Shown here one piece after another: positions 1-9,430 of a stretch of 64,000 nt of DNA. Below the pieces are notes generated by a model that did no database searches, had not been told where the DNA came from, and worked only from the letters and a program-made list of their open reading frames with translations. Every line of letters begins with the position of its first letter. The first letter of the stretch is position 1. The stretch is from Mycolicibacterium setense (lineage in GTDB: Bacteria > Actinomycetota > Actinomycetes > Mycobacteriales > Mycobacteriaceae), in NCBI RefSeq assembly GCF_000805385.1, contig NZ_JTJW01000003.1, positions 744,001-808,000 on the forward strand. Direction: 5' to 3'. The position numbers and the translations under genes are program-made.

Positions 1-640
1 CGACGTCGCGGACGTTCCGACCCTGGTCATCGCCCGCACCGATGCCGAGGCCGCCACCCTGATCACCTCCGACGTGGACGAGCGTGACCGCCCGTTCATC
101 ACCGGTGAGCGCACCAACGAGGGCTTCTACCGGGTGCAGAACGGCCTTGAGCCCTGCATCGCCCGCGCCAAGGCCTACGCGCCGTACGCCGACCTCATCT
201 GGATGGAGACCGGCACCCCGGACCTGGAGCTGGCCAAGAAGTTCGCCGAAGGCGTCAAGAGCGAGTTCCCCGACCAGATGCTGTCGTACAACTGCTCGCC
301 GTCCTTCAACTGGAAGCAGCACCTGGACGACGACACCATCGCCAAGTTCCAGCGCGAGCTGGGCGCGATGGGCTTCAAGTTCCAGTTCATCACGCTGGCC
401 GGCTTCCACGCCCTCAACTACTCGATGTTCGATCTGGCCCACGGCTACGCCCGCGAGCAGATGAAGGCCTACGTCGAGCTGCAGGAGCGCGAGTTCGCCG
501 CCGAGGAGCGCGGTTACACCGCCACCAAGCACCAGCGCGAGGTCGGCGCCGGCTACTTCGACCGGATCGCCACCACCGTGGACCCGAACAGCTCGACCAC
601 CGCGCTGGCCGGTTCCACCGAAGAGGGTCAGTTCCACTAG
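1..640 (+). CDS. aceA: Isocitrate lyase, C-terminal part (cut by window start)
   Basis: Cleaves isocitrate to glyoxylate and succinate in the glyoxylate shunt, which lets mycobacteria grow on fatty acids and acetate. About 212 codons are visible in frame from base 2. The family usually has about 428 residues, so the N-terminal half with the catalytic KKCGH loop lies outside the window. The part seen contains the conserved isocitrate lyase segment [10 protein letters not shown] and ends in EEGQFH, as I recall for mycobacterial Icl1. The downstream neighbour fadB2 matches the order Rv0467-Rv0468 in M. tuberculosis. Two hairpins follow the stop, so transcription probably ends here. Confidence 0.95.
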   Translation, partial: DVADVPTLVIARTDAEAATLITSDVDERDRPFITGERTNEGFYRVQNGLEPCIARAKAYAPYADLIWMETGTPDLELAKKFAEGVKSEFPDQMLSYNCSPSFNWKQHLDDDTIAKFQRELGAMGFKFQFITLAGFHALNYSMFDLAHGYAREQMKAYVELQEREFAAEERGYTATKHQREVGAGYFDRIATTVDPNSSTTALAGSTEEGQFH

Positions 641-652
641 GCCGCATCCGCT

Positions 653-708
653 GAACAGACACAAACTCGCACGTTTCGGTCCCGAAATGGACGAGTTTGC
701 GTCTGCTC
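653..708. terminator. Long inverted repeat (dispersed mycobacterial hairpin), aceA terminator candidate
   Basis: Arms at 653-669 (GAACAGACACAAACTCG) and 692-708 pair with only two wobble-type differences, and an inner TTTCGG/CGAAA stem extends the fold. A second copy lies at 30247-30304. The sequence resembles the hairpin family I know as the tuberculosis Rho-independent terminator (TRIT). No long U-tract follows, so the terminator role is an inference. Confidence 0.6.
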
Positions 709-733
709 GCGGTACCGACTGTCTTGACAGCAG

Positions 734-766
734 CAGGCCCCGCTCAGAATTCTTGGGCGGGGCCTG
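734..766. terminator. GC-rich hairpin upstream of fadB2
   Basis: CAGGCCCCGC (734-743) and GCGGGGCCTG (757-766) form a perfect 10-bp stem with a 13-base loop. It is the second hairpin in the aceA-fadB2 gap, so it may reinforce termination. A perfect TTGACA box at 724-729 lies just before it, so it could instead sit in the start region of a fadB2 promoter. Confidence 0.5.
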
Positions 767-800
767 TCGCGTGTCCGGACATCGAGACGAAAGTGAAGTA

Positions 801-1661
801 GTGAGCAATCAAATTGAACGAGTAGGTGTGATCGGTGCCGGCCAGATGGGTGCGGGCATCGCCGAGGTGTCCGCGCGCGCCGGCGTCGACGTTCTGGTGT
901 TCGAGACCACCGACGCACTGGTGACCGCGGGCCGCAACCGCATCACCAAGTCACTCGAGCGGGCGGTGAGCGCGGGCAAGGTCACCGAGCGGGAGAAGGA
1001 CGCCGCGCTGGGCAAGCTGAAGTTCACCACCACGATCGACGACCTGGCCGACCGTCAGCTGGTCATCGAGGCCGTGATCGAGGACGAGAACGTCAAGGCA
1101 AAGATCTTCGCTGATCTGGATCGGGTCATCACCGACCCCGACGCGGTGCTGGCCTCCAACACCTCCAGCATTCCGATCATGAAACTCGCAGCAGCTACCC
1201 AGAATCCTTCCAGGGTGCTCGGCCTGCACTTTTTCAACCCGGTTCCGGTGTTGCCACTGGTCGAACTGGTCAGCACCCTGGTGACGTCAGATGCCGCCGC
1301 CGCGCGCGTCGAGGAGTTCGCCGGCACGGTCATCGGAAAACAGGTTGTCCGCTGTACAGACCGGTCCGGCTTCGTGGTCAACGCATTGCTGGTTCCGTAC
1401 CTGTTGGCGGCGATCCGGATGGTCGAAGGTGGCTTTGCCACGATTGAAGACGTCGACAAATCCGTGGTGGCAGGTCTTTCGCACCCGATGGGCCCGCTGC
1501 GGCTGTCCGATCTGGTCGGTCTGGACACCCTGAAGCTCATCGCTGACAAGATGTTCGACGAGTTCAAAGAGCCTTTGTACGCGGCGCCGCCGCTGCTGTT
1601 GCGCATGGTGGAAGCGGGACAGCTGGGCAAGAAATCGGGTCAGGGCTTCTACAAGTACTGA
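801..1661 (+). CDS. fadB2: 3-hydroxybutyryl-CoA dehydrogenase FadB2
   Basis: Oxidises 3-hydroxybutyryl-CoA to acetoacetyl-CoA with NAD(P) in the cytoplasm. It has 286 codons from a GTG start at 801, the usual length of mycobacterial FadB2. An upstream in-frame extension to 687 would run through the hairpins and was rejected. The N-terminal Rossmann motif GAGQMG lies at residues 12-17. The catalytic His is in LHFFNPV (H143) with its partner Glu at 155, and the C-terminal helical domain ends KKSGQGFYKY. It lies between aceA and umaA, consistent with short-chain lipid metabolism. Confidence 0.93.
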   Translation: MSNQIERVGVIGAGQMGAGIAEVSARAGVDVLVFETTDALVTAGRNRITKSLERAVSAGKVTEREKDAALGKLKFTTTIDDLADRQLVIEAVIEDENVKAKIFADLDRVITDPDAVLASNTSSIPIMKLAAATQNPSRVLGLHFFNPVPVLPLVELVSTLVTSDAAAARVEEFAGTVIGKQVVRCTDRSGFVVNALLVPYLLAAIRMVEGGFATIEDVDKSVVAGLSHPMGPLRLSDLVGLDTLKLIADKMFDEFKEPLYAAPPLLLRMVEAGQLGKKSGQGFYKY

Positions 1662-1746
1662 CCGGACCCGCGCTGGCACTATGGCCGAGGCTTAGCTAGT
1701 CTACCCACAGTAGGGCCTGCTGGCTCGCTCTATAGAGTCTGCGTGA

Positions 1747-2688
<942 letters not shown>

Positions 2689-2701
2689 TTTCGCACTTCC
2701 G

Positions 2702-2740
2702 CATCAGGCGCTTCGGATCCCAGATCCGAGGCGCCTGATG
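2702..2740. terminator. Strong hairpin terminator after umaA
   Basis: CATCAGGCGCTTCGGATC pairs with GATCCGAGGCGCCTGATG at 2723-2740 through an 18-bp stem with one G-U pair and a three-base loop. It lies between the convergent umaA and ppk2 genes and probably works in both directions. Confidence 0.8.
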
Positions 2741-2834
2741 TATTTGGCGCGGGCATCGTGAAACTGCACCCAGGGACAAGCCTCAGCGCTGTTCATGTCC
2801 CTGGATTCACTCTCGGCGCAGCTTGCCGCGACAG

Positions 2835-3713
2835 CTAGGCTTCCGCCAGCCGCTTCTTCTCCGCCTCGACGTCGAAGTCCGGCGGCGGCCACGACATGTT
2901 GAGGCCCTTGAGCGCCTCGATGAGCAACTCGGTGACGGCGAGCCGGCTGTACCACTTCTTGTCACACGGCACGATGTGCCAGGGCGCGTAATCGGTCGAC
3001 GTCTTCTCCAGCATGGCCTGGTAGGCCTCCTGGTATTTGGGCCAGAGCAGCCGCTCGTCGACGTCGGCGGGGTTGTACTTCCAGTACTTGTCGGGCCGCT
3101 CCAGCCTCTCGGCCAGACGTTCCTTCTGTTCGGCGAGGGAGACGAACATCGCCACCTTCACCAATGTGGTGCCGGCATCGACCAACTCGCGTTCGAAGGC
3201 GTTGATCTCGTCGTAGCGCGCGCCCCAGACGTCGGGCGGCACCAGGTTGTGCACGCGGACGATCAGCACGTCCTCATAGTGCGAGCGGTCGAACACGCCG
3301 ATGTGTCCCGCAGGCGGAAGGGCGTTGCGGATGCGCCATAGGTAGTGGTGGGCGCGCTCCTCCTCTGTCGGCTTGCCGAAGCTGGTGTACCGGACGCCCT
3401 GTGGGTTTGCCGCTCCCACAACATGTTTGACGATCCCGCCCTTGCCCGCGGTGTCCATGCCCTGCAGTATCAGCAGCACCGAACGGTTGTCGTCGCCGCT
3501 CTTGCAGCGGGCATAGAGCATTTCCTGCAGCGAGGCGAGCCGCATGTTGCGCTCGGTCTGCAGAGTCGGCGCATCGCTCTTGCTGCCGCGGAATCCCGGC
3601 GTGCTGTTGGTTTCGATTCGCCCGACCTCGTCGCCCGGGCGGAAGGCCAGGTGTTCGTGTGGTTCGTGGGTCCACAGCGCCGGCAGATCTCTGTCGCTCA
3701 CCCGCTCAGTCAA
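2835..3713 (-). CDS. ppk2: Polyphosphate kinase 2 family nucleotide phosphotransferase
   Basis: Transfers phosphate between polyphosphate and nucleotides. The 292-residue protein has the PPK2 P-loop GMDTAGKGG at residues 85-93 and the second nucleotide-site motif FDRSHYEDV at 141-149. An N-terminal extension and the overall pattern fit the TIGR03709-type (class III-like) branch that phosphorylates AMP or ADP, and not the GDP-preferring Rv3232c type. The start is a TTG at 3713 that overlaps the end of the upstream TetR gene by 8 bases. A GTG at 3701 is an alternative. The overlap implies translational coupling to the regulator. In M. tuberculosis this position between umaA and Rv0472c holds pcaA, so this is a local difference. 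Confidence 0.88.
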   Translation of the reverse strand: MTERVSDRDLPALWTHEPHEHLAFRPGDEVGRIETNSTPGFRGSKSDAPTLQTERNMRLASLQEMLYARCKSGDDNRSVLLILQGMDTAGKGGIVKHVVGAANPQGVRYTSFGKPTEEERAHHYLWRIRNALPPAGHIGVFDRSHYEDVLIVRVHNLVPPDVWGARYDEINAFERELVDAGTTLVKVAMFVSLAEQKERLAERLERPDKYWKYNPADVDERLLWPKYQEAYQAMLEKTSTDYAPWHIVPCDKKWYSRLAVTELLIEALKGLNMSWPPPDFDVEAEKKRLAEA

Positions 3714-4437
3714 GCAGTTGCGGCGGCAGAACCGGTGACGGGTGCGGCAGCGAGTTGAACTTTTCCAGCGAGCCGCCGACTTCGACGATGCCGCACAGCG
3801 CGTTCCAGGACAACATGGTCAGGTAGTCGATCAGGTCGTCGGCCGTCATCCGCGGATTCGACATCCATGAGTGGGTGGCCAGCTGGACGCCGCCGACGGT
3901 GTGGAAGGCCCACGCCTCGGCGCCGCGGGTGTCCATGCCGGCCTGGGCCATCCGGCGGCGCAGCATGACGGCCAGCATGCGCGCGATGATCTGCTCGGAA
4001 TCGGCGACGGCCTTGCTCTTGCTGGCCGAGTTGTTCGCCATCACGAACGGGTAGATCTCTGGCTCGGCCGCGACGGTCTCCACGTACACCTTGATGATCT
4101 CGCGGGTCAGATCGAACCCGTCGAGGTTGGAGGACAGGGCCGAGGCCATGTTCGGGATCAGGGTGGTCTGGGCGAACCGCATCATCACGGCGGTGGTGAG
4201 ATCGTTCTTGTCGACGAAGTAGCGGTAGAGCACGGTCTTGGACACGCCGATCTCGGCGGCGATCTCGTCCATGCTGACGTTGCTACCCCGGCTCCGGATG
4301 GCTTCCAGGGTGCCGTCTACCAATTCGTTGCGCCGCTCCACCTTGTGCTGGTGCCAGCGCCGCTTGCGTCCATCGGTCTTCACCGTCACCGGCGGAGTCT
4401 GTGCCACAGTCGCAGTAGTCCCATTCCCTAGTTCCAC
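3706..4437 (-). CDS. madR: TetR-family regulator, MadR-like (Rv0472c orthologue)
   Basis: A 243-residue TetR repressor. The N-terminal helix-turn-helix spans roughly residues 40-85 (MDEIAAEIGVSKTVLYRYF), followed by an all-helical ligand domain. The long basic N-terminus KTDGRKRRWHQHKVERRNEL and the position match Rv0472c, described as MadR, which controls the mycolate desaturase genes desA1/desA2. Those targets are outside this window. The start is a GTG at 4437. It overlaps and probably is co-transcribed with ppk2, and is divergent from the DUF445 gene. Confidence 0.85.
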   Translation of the reverse strand: MELGNGTTATVAQTPPVTVKTDGRKRRWHQHKVERRNELVDGTLEAIRSRGSNVSMDEIAAEIGVSKTVLYRYFVDKNDLTTAVMMRFAQTTLIPNMASALSSNLDGFDLTREIIKVYVETVAAEPEIYPFVMANNSASKSKAVADSEQIIARMLAVMLRRRMAQAGMDTRGAEAWAFHTVGGVQLATHSWMSNPRMTADDLIDYLTMLSWNALCGIVEVGGSLEKFNSLPHPSPVLPPQLLD

Positions 4438-4505
4438 TTGATACTACGGCGAATCTGGGCATACCGGTCTGTGGGTCGGACCGTCAGTTGCGGTGATAGC
4501 GCAAG

Positions 4506-5843
4506 ATGGAAACCGTGGTACATCGATCCGACGCGGGAGTCCGCGCGCTTGCGGGCCCGCGGCCGAGTTTCGCCGAGACGCTGGCCGGGGCGGACAGCGC
4601 CGCCGACGCCGAACGGCGGCGGGGTTTGCGGAGGATGAAGCTGGTCGCGCTGAGCTTTCTGGTCGGCGCCACGGTGATCTTCCTGTTGTGCACCTGGGCG
4701 CAGTCGCGTGGCGCCCCAGGTTGGATCGGTTACGTGCGGGCCGCGGCCGAGGCGGGCATGGTCGGTGCGCTTGCCGACTGGTTCGCCGTGACGGCGCTTT
4801 TCAAGCATCCGCTCGGGGTGCCCATCCCGCACACGGCCATCATCAAGCGCAAGAAGGACCAGCTGGGGGAGGGCCTCGGCACCTTCGTCCGGGAGAACTT
4901 CATGTCCCCCGAGGTCATCGCGAACAAGCTGCGCGACGCGCAGGTGGCCGGCCGGTTCGGCAAATGGCTGTCGGACCGCACCCACGCCGAGCGGGTGGCA
5001 GCGGAGGCGTCGACCGTGCTGCGGGTCGGGGTGGAGATGCTGCGCGACGAGGATGTCCAGCACGTGCTGGACCGGATGATCGTCAAACGCATCGCCGAAC
5101 CGAAATGGGGCCCGCCGATCGGCCGGGTGCTGTCGACGCTGCTGCAGGAGGGCCGTCAGGAGGCGCTGATCCAGCTGCTGTGCGACCGGGCGTTCCAGTG
5201 GTCGCTGAACTCCGGCGAGGTCATCGAGCGCGTCATCGAGCGGGATTCGCCGACCTGGTCGCCCCGGTGGGTGGACCACCTGGTGGGGGACCGGATCCAT
5301 CGGGAGTTGATGGACTTCACCGACAAGGTCCGTCGTAACCCCGACCATGAGCTGCGGCGGTCGGCCACGCGCTTCCTGTTCGAGTTCGCCGACGATCTGC
5401 AACACGACGAGGCGACGATTCAGCGCGCCGAGAACGTCAAGGAACAGATCATGGGCCGCGACGAGGTGGCCCGGGCGGCCGAGACGGCGTGGGCGGCGGC
5501 CAAGCGGATCATCCTGGAGTCGGTGGACGACCCGTCCTCGGCGTTGCGGACCCGGATCGCGGACTCGGTGATGCGGATCGGTGAGTCCTTGTGTGACGAC
5601 GCCGAGCTACGCGACAAGGTCGACGGCTGGATCATCCGTGGGGCGAAACACCTGGTCGCGGAGTATGGGACCGAGATCACAGCAATCATCACCGAGACCA
5701 TCGAGCGGTGGGACGCCGACGAGGCGAGCCGCCGAATCGAGCTCCACGTGGGCCGTGACCTGCAGTTCATCCGGATCAATGGCACCGTGGTGGGCTCGTT
5801 GGCGGGCCTGATCATCTATTCGATAGCCCAACTACTCTTCTGA
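4506..5843 (+). CDS. DUF445 family membrane protein (Rv0473 orthologue)
   Basis: A 445-residue inner-membrane protein of unknown function. A hydrophobic segment spans residues 44-66, and the family hallmark GYVRAAAEAGMVGALADWFA follows at about 75-94. The middle is a long charged helical region, and a C-terminal transmembrane anchor covers about 424-444. The start at 4506 is an ATG 68 bases from the divergent madR start. Its order madR-DUF445-XRE-hbhA is that of Rv0472c-Rv0475. No enzymatic motif is visible. Confidence 0.85.
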   Translation: METVVHRSDAGVRALAGPRPSFAETLAGADSAADAERRRGLRRMKLVALSFLVGATVIFLLCTWAQSRGAPGWIGYVRAAAEAGMVGALADWFAVTALFKHPLGVPIPHTAIIKRKKDQLGEGLGTFVRENFMSPEVIANKLRDAQVAGRFGKWLSDRTHAERVAAEASTVLRVGVEMLRDEDVQHVLDRMIVKRIAEPKWGPPIGRVLSTLLQEGRQEALIQLLCDRAFQWSLNSGEVIERVIERDSPTWSPRWVDHLVGDRIHRELMDFTDKVRRNPDHELRRSATRFLFEFADDLQHDEATIQRAENVKEQIMGRDEVARAAETAWAAAKRIILESVDDPSSALRTRIADSVMRIGESLCDDAELRDKVDGWIIRGAKHLVAEYGTEITAIITETIERWDADEASRRIELHVGRDLQFIRINGTVVGSLAGLIIYSIAQLLF

Positions 5844-5848
5844 CCTGC

Positions 5849-5876
5849 GCTAACTAGTGCTTGCAAAAGTTAGCAC
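5849..5876 (+). promoter_or_regulatory. Nested inverted repeat, candidate operator of the XRE regulator
   Basis: GCTAACT (5849-5855) pairs with AGTTAGC (5868-5874). A second repeat GTGCT (5857-5861) pairs with AGCAC (5872-5876). It lies 57 bases before the ATG of the downstream XRE gene, so autoregulation is plausible. It is distantly reminiscent of CIRCE but does not match it. Confidence 0.5.
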
Positions 5877-5932
5877 CCCGTCGTAGCGTGAAATTCGTCG
5901 TTAACGGATACCCGGGCTACGAGGGGAATGAC

Positions 5933-6328
5933 ATGGCGCAGGAAGAAAATCTCGCGGCTGTCGTCTCCAACGCTGCGCAGGACATCGGGAGCTTCATCCG
6001 GTCCCAGCGTGAGGCGGCACAGGTATCGGTGCGGCAGTTGGCCGAGAAGGCCGGCGTCAGCAATCCCTATCTGAGCCAGATCGAACGGGGATTGCGAAAA
6101 CCCTCCGCCGACGTGCTCAACCAGATCGCGAAGGCACTGCGGGTGTCCGCGGAAGTTCTCTATGTGCGCGCCGGGATCTTGGAGCCCAGCGAGCCCAGCG
6201 AGGTCCGCGACGCCATCGTCAACGACGTGGCGATCACCGAGCGGCAAAAGCAGGTGCTGCTCGACATCTACACATCGTTTCGACAGCAGAACGAAGCCGA
6301 TGCAGGTGAGGAGCCGACAACTGATTGA
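5933..6328 (+). CDS. XRE-family transcriptional regulator (Rv0474 orthologue)
   Basis: A 131-residue DNA-binding protein. The helix-turn-helix lies at about residues 20-75 and includes the stretches SVRQLAEKAGVSNPYLSQIE and RKPSADVLNQIAKAL. A short C-terminal helical tail follows. The ATG at 5933 is preceded by GAGGGGA at proper spacing; an in-frame extension to 5861 would start inside the palindrome and was rejected. Rv0474 has been reported as a copper-responsive repressor; whether that holds here is not visible. It precedes hbhA by 61 bases and may affect it. Confidence 0.88.
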   Translation: MAQEENLAAVVSNAAQDIGSFIRSQREAAQVSVRQLAEKAGVSNPYLSQIERGLRKPSADVLNQIAKALRVSAEVLYVRAGILEPSEPSEVRDAIVNDVAITERQKQVLLDIYTSFRQQNEADAGEEPTTD

Positions 6329-6389
6329 CGCCTCACCAGCTGCCCGATAACCACTCGCACGAAAAGCCCATCCTGAGAAAGGAATTCGC

Positions 6390-7034
6390 ATGACCGAGAA
6401 GACTCAGCCCACCATCGAAGACCTCAAGGCCCCGCTGCTGGCCGCAGTCGGCGCTGCCGACCTGGCCCTGGCCACGGTCAACGAGATCGTCGCCAGCCTG
6501 CGGGAGCGTGCCGAGGGTGCCCGCACCGACGCCGAGACCCGCGTCGAGGAAGGCCGCGCCCGCCTGACCAAGCTGCAGGAAGACCTGCCGGCCCAGTTCG
6601 ACGAGCTGCGCGACCGGTTCACCTCCGAGGAACTGCGCAAGGCCGCCGAGGGCTACGCCGATCAGGCCACCGCGACCTACAACAAGCTGGTCGAGCGCGG
6701 CGAGGCGGCGCTGGAGCGCCTGCGCAACCAGCCGGCCATCGAGGAAGCCGCCAGCCGGGTCGAGGGCTACACCGACCAGGCCGTCGAGCTGACTCAGGAG
6801 GCCCTGGGCACCGTGGCGACCCAGACCCGCGCGGTCGGCGAGCGTGCCGCCAAGCTGGTCGGCGTCGAGCTGCCCAAAAAGACGGAGCAGGCCGTGACCA
6901 AGGCCGCCCCGGCCTCCGCGCCTGCCAAGAAGGCCGCTCCCGCCAAGAAGGCTGCTCCGGCCGCCGCCAAGAAGACGGCCCCGGCCGCCAAGAAGACCGC
7001 GGCCGCTCCGGCCAAGAAGGTCACCCAGAAGTAA
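6390..7034 (+). CDS. hbhA: Heparin-binding haemagglutinin HbhA
   Basis: A surface-associated adhesin that binds heparan sulfate on host cells in pathogens. In saprophytes the role is less clear and lipid-body association has been reported. It has 214 residues against about 199 in M. tuberculosis. Residues 1-160 form a long amphipathic, coiled-coil-rich region. From about 165 onward the tail is Lys-Ala-Pro repeats ([19 protein letters not shown]), which is the heparin-binding part. The start at 6390 has a GAAAGGA ribosome site. No signal peptide is present, as known for the family. Confidence 0.95.
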   Translation: MTEKTQPTIEDLKAPLLAAVGAADLALATVNEIVASLRERAEGARTDAETRVEEGRARLTKLQEDLPAQFDELRDRFTSEELRKAAEGYADQATATYNKLVERGEAALERLRNQPAIEEAASRVEGYTDQAVELTQEALGTVATQTRAVGERAAKLVGVELPKKTEQAVTKAAPASAPAKKAAPAKKAAPAAAKKTAPAAKKTAAAPAKKVTQK

Positions 7035-7095
7035 TTCCGGTATCGACCGCCCCGGGCCCCGGCCCCGTGGGTCGACGCTGATGATGACGCCCGCA

Positions 7096-7101
7096 TAGGC
7101 T
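7096..7101 (+). promoter_or_regulatory. -10 box (TAGGCT) for a leaderless transcript
   Basis: TAGGCT fits the mycobacterial TANNNT -10 rule and is followed after exactly six bases by the GTG at 7108, so transcription and translation probably start at the same base. Confidence 0.5.
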
Positions 7102-7107
7102 GGTGAG

Positions 7108-7392
7108 GTGCAACTCGCCAACCTCGCGGGCGTCATTGTCTTTGTACTGGTCGCCGTCGTCTTCTTCGTGGGCGTCTATGCGCTCGTCCACGCCGCCATG
7201 CAGCGTCCGGACGCCTATACGGCCACCGGCAAGCTCACCAAGCCGGTCTGGCTGGCGATCCTGGGAGTGGCCCTGCTGCTCGCCCTGCTGCTGCGCGACG
7301 CCTTCGGCGCCGCCATCTCGGCCTGCGCCACCGGCATCTACCTCGTCGACGTGCGGCCAAAACTGCTTGAGATCCAAGGAAAGTCGCGCTGA
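7108..7392 (+). CDS. DUF2516 small membrane protein (Rv0476 orthologue)
   Basis: A 94-residue protein with three hydrophobic segments at about residues 5-28, 46-63 and 66-82, characteristic of the DUF2516 family. The function is unknown. The GTG start at 7108 sits six bases after a TAGGCT box, which suggests a leaderless mRNA. It is followed after four bases by the next secreted protein and then deoC, a compact operon that mirrors Rv0476-Rv0478. Confidence 0.82.
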   Translation: MQLANLAGVIVFVLVAVVFFVGVYALVHAAMQRPDAYTATGKLTKPVWLAILGVALLLALLLRDAFGAAISACATGIYLVDVRPKLLEIQGKSR

Positions 7393-7396
7393 CCCG

Positions 7397-7819
7397 ATGC
7401 GCTCATCACTGGTCGTGCTCTGCGCGGCAGGCATCGCGCTGGGCGCGGCACTGACGTCGGCCCCCGATGGAGCCGCCGATCCAGGCCCCGGTGACCACCT
7501 CTACGTCGACCACGTCGAATGGGCGAAATGGGGCGACCTGTCCAGCCTGCGCGTGTACCCCACCGACACCGCCCGCGCCTTGACCCATCAGCCCGGCAGT
7601 ACCGCCCAGGCTGATCAGGCCTGGGCAGAGGTGCTGGCGCTGTCCCCGGATGCCGACCTGCCCGGGATGCGCGAGCAGTTCGTGTGCCACTGGACGTTCG
7701 CCGAACTGGCCGAGCCCGGCAAGACCAGCTGGAACCTGGAGCCGTGGCGGCCCGAGGTCGCCCCCGAGGTGATGCTGGCCGCCGGCTGCAATCCAGGCGG
7801 CAGCGAGGAACCGTTCTGA
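7397..7819 (+). CDS. Secreted DUF2599 protein (Rv0477 orthologue)
   Basis: A 140-residue exported protein of unknown function. The signal peptide is [19 protein letters not shown] with probable cleavage near residue 27. The mature part keeps Trp-rich motifs ([20 protein letters not shown]) and two Cys in FVCHWTF and AAGCNPG, which could form a disulfide. The start is the ATG at 7397, four bases after the previous stop. Its own stop overlaps the deoC start (TGATG), which suggests coupled translation. Confidence 0.82.
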   Translation: MRSSLVVLCAAGIALGAALTSAPDGAADPGPGDHLYVDHVEWAKWGDLSSLRVYPTDTARALTHQPGSTAQADQAWAEVLALSPDADLPGMREQFVCHWTFAELAEPGKTSWNLEPWRPEVAPEVMLAAGCNPGGSEEPF

Positions 7820-8499
7820 TGGGCAGCTATCTGCGCGCCCAGGTGGCTGCGCTGGTCGACCACACCCTGCTCAAGCCCGAGGCCACCGTGGCCGACATCG
7901 AGAAACTGGTGGCCGAGGCCGTCGACCTCGGGGTGTTCTCGGTGTGCGTGTCACCGTCGCTGGTGACCGCCGCGGCCGCGATCGCCCCGTCCGGTCTGGC
8001 GGTCGCCGCGGTGTCCGGCTTCCCGTCGGGCAAGCACCTGGCCGAGATCAAGGCCCGGGAGTCGCAGCTGGCCGTGGCCGCAGGCGCAGCCGAGATCGAC
8101 ATGGTGATCGACGTCGGGGTCGCGCTCAGTGGTGACCTGGAGGCGACGGCGGCCGAGGTGGGCGCCGTGCGTGCCGCAGTGCCCGGCGCCACGCTCAAGG
8201 TCATCGTGGAGTCCGCCGCGCTGTTGGAGTTCGCCGGCGAGGCGTTGTTGCAGGACGTGTGCCGGGCCGCCGTCGGTGCCGGGGCCGACTTCGTCAAGAC
8301 CTCGACCGGTTTCCATCCCAGCGGCGGTGCCTCTGCCCGGGCCGTCGAGTTGATGGCACGCGCGGCCGGCGACGGTGTCGGGGTCAAGGCCAGCGGAGGT
8401 ATCCGCACCGCCGAGGCGGCTGCGGCCATGCTCGACGCCGGGGCCACCCGGCTCGGCCTGTCGGGCACGCGGGCGGTGCTCGACGGCCTCACCGGCTAG
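7819..8499 (+). CDS. deoC: Deoxyribose-phosphate aldolase
   Basis: Splits 2-deoxyribose-5-phosphate into glyceraldehyde-3-phosphate and acetaldehyde in deoxynucleoside salvage. It has 226 residues, the family length. The Schiff-base lysine is K160 in DFVKTSTGF, and the second catalytic lysine is K190 in GVKASGGIR. The ATG at 7819 overlaps the stop of the preceding gene by one base. An in-frame upstream extension would read through that gene and was rejected. It is the last gene of the operon. Confidence 0.95.
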   Translation: MGSYLRAQVAALVDHTLLKPEATVADIEKLVAEAVDLGVFSVCVSPSLVTAAAAIAPSGLAVAAVSGFPSGKHLAEIKARESQLAVAAGAAEIDMVIDVGVALSGDLEATAAEVGAVRAAVPGATLKVIVESAALLEFAGEALLQDVCRAAVGAGADFVKTSTGFHPSGGASARAVELMARAAGDGVGVKASGGIRTAEAAAAMLDAGATRLGLSGTRAVLDGLTG

Positions 8500-8527
8500 G
8501 CCCTCGGCTCGGGAAAACCCCGAAAAC

Positions 8528-9430
8528 CTAGAGCTTGAAGCAGGGGTCCTCTTCGGCCTTGGGCATCGACGCGTTCGTGGTGGAGAACTTCGCCTCCACC
8601 CCTTTGTCGGTGACCTGCACGCTGTCCGCGTGGATGCCCATCGGGTAGTTCTCCGTGAGCTGGGCGGTGAACTTGTCCAGAATCGGCTGCAGCGTCTCCC
8701 GCGGCCAGGACAGGCCGATCGCGCTCAGATCGACGATCTGCAGCGAGATGCCCTTGTTGACCACCGTCGGCTTGGCGGTGATGGTGCCCAGCAGGCCCTT
8801 GAGTTCGATGGTCCCGTTGGACGGGTTGGTCTTCACATCCGAGATGGCCGAGCCGATGAACGGCAGCTGCACCAAGTCGGCCACGGTCTGGCGGATGCCG
8901 TCGGTGCTCCAGGAGATGTCGGCGACCAGCGAGCCCACGGTGCCGCTGGCGTCAGCGGTTTCCTGGATCCGCACATCCCTGATGTCCAGCTTCACCTTCA
9001 TGCCCTTGGCATCGCGGATCTGGTTGCCGGCGGTCTCGATGTTGATGTTGGTGTAGTGCCCGGTCACGTGCTGCAGCAGGAACGGCGGCAGCGGATCGAA
9101 CGATGCCTTCGCGCCGTCCTCGACGGTGCATTCGACGATCGAGGCGACGATCTTGTCGGCACGGCTGCGGGCATACAGCTCACCGCCGAGCACACCGGCG
9201 GCGACCAGGGCCACCACGATCACCACGATCAGCACCACGGACAGCGGGTCCGAGAACAGCTTCTTGACCTTCGCCAGCGCCGAGGAGTCCTGCGGCTGGG
9301 GCGCGGCCGGCGTCGGGTCCTCGACCTGCCCGGGCTGCACCGGCTGATCGGGCGCGGGGGGCTGCGGAGGCAGCGCCTGGGTGGGCGCCGGCGGGGACTG
9401 GTCGTTTGGGCGAGCCCAGGGATCGGTCAC
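8528..9430 (-). CDS. DUF2993 membrane-anchored protein (Rv0479c orthologue)
   Basis: 300 residues. A Pro/Gln-rich cytoplasmic N-terminus (1-50) is followed by one transmembrane helix (about 63-84) and an extracytoplasmic DUF2993 domain, which is related to LmeA-type lipid-binding beta-rich proteins. It probably acts at the periplasmic face of the membrane, with a possible lipid or mannan role by analogy only. The start overlaps the nitrilase stop by four bases (ATGA), so the two are translationally coupled. Confidence 0.8.
   Translation of the reverse strand: MTDPWARPNDQSPPAPTQALPPQPPAPDQPVQPGQVEDPTPAAPQPQDSSALAKVKKLFSDPLSVVLIVVIVVALVAAGVLGGELYARSRADKIVASIVECTVEDGAKASFDPLPPFLLQHVTGHYTNINIETAGNQIRDAKGMKVKLDIRDVRIQETADASGTVGSLVADISWSTDGIRQTVADLVQLPFIGSAISDVKTNPSNGTIELKGLLGTITAKPTVVNKGISLQIVDLSAIGLSWPRETLQPILDKFTAQLTENYPMGIHADSVQVTDKGVEAKFSTTNASMPKAEEDPCFKL

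Noticed and set aside
4428..5405. Long antisense open frame opposite the DUF445 gene, and similar ones opposite hemA (32278-33888), Rv0497 (23265-24728) and the HNH gene (42768-44267)
   Set aside because: High-GC codon bias creates long open frames on the opposite strand; translations are rich in Arg, Gly, His and Pro with no family motifs, and the sense genes are clear.
5849..5876. CIRCE element (HrcA site)
   Set aside because: The arms do not match TTAGCACTC/GAGTGCTAA and the gene downstream is not a chaperone.
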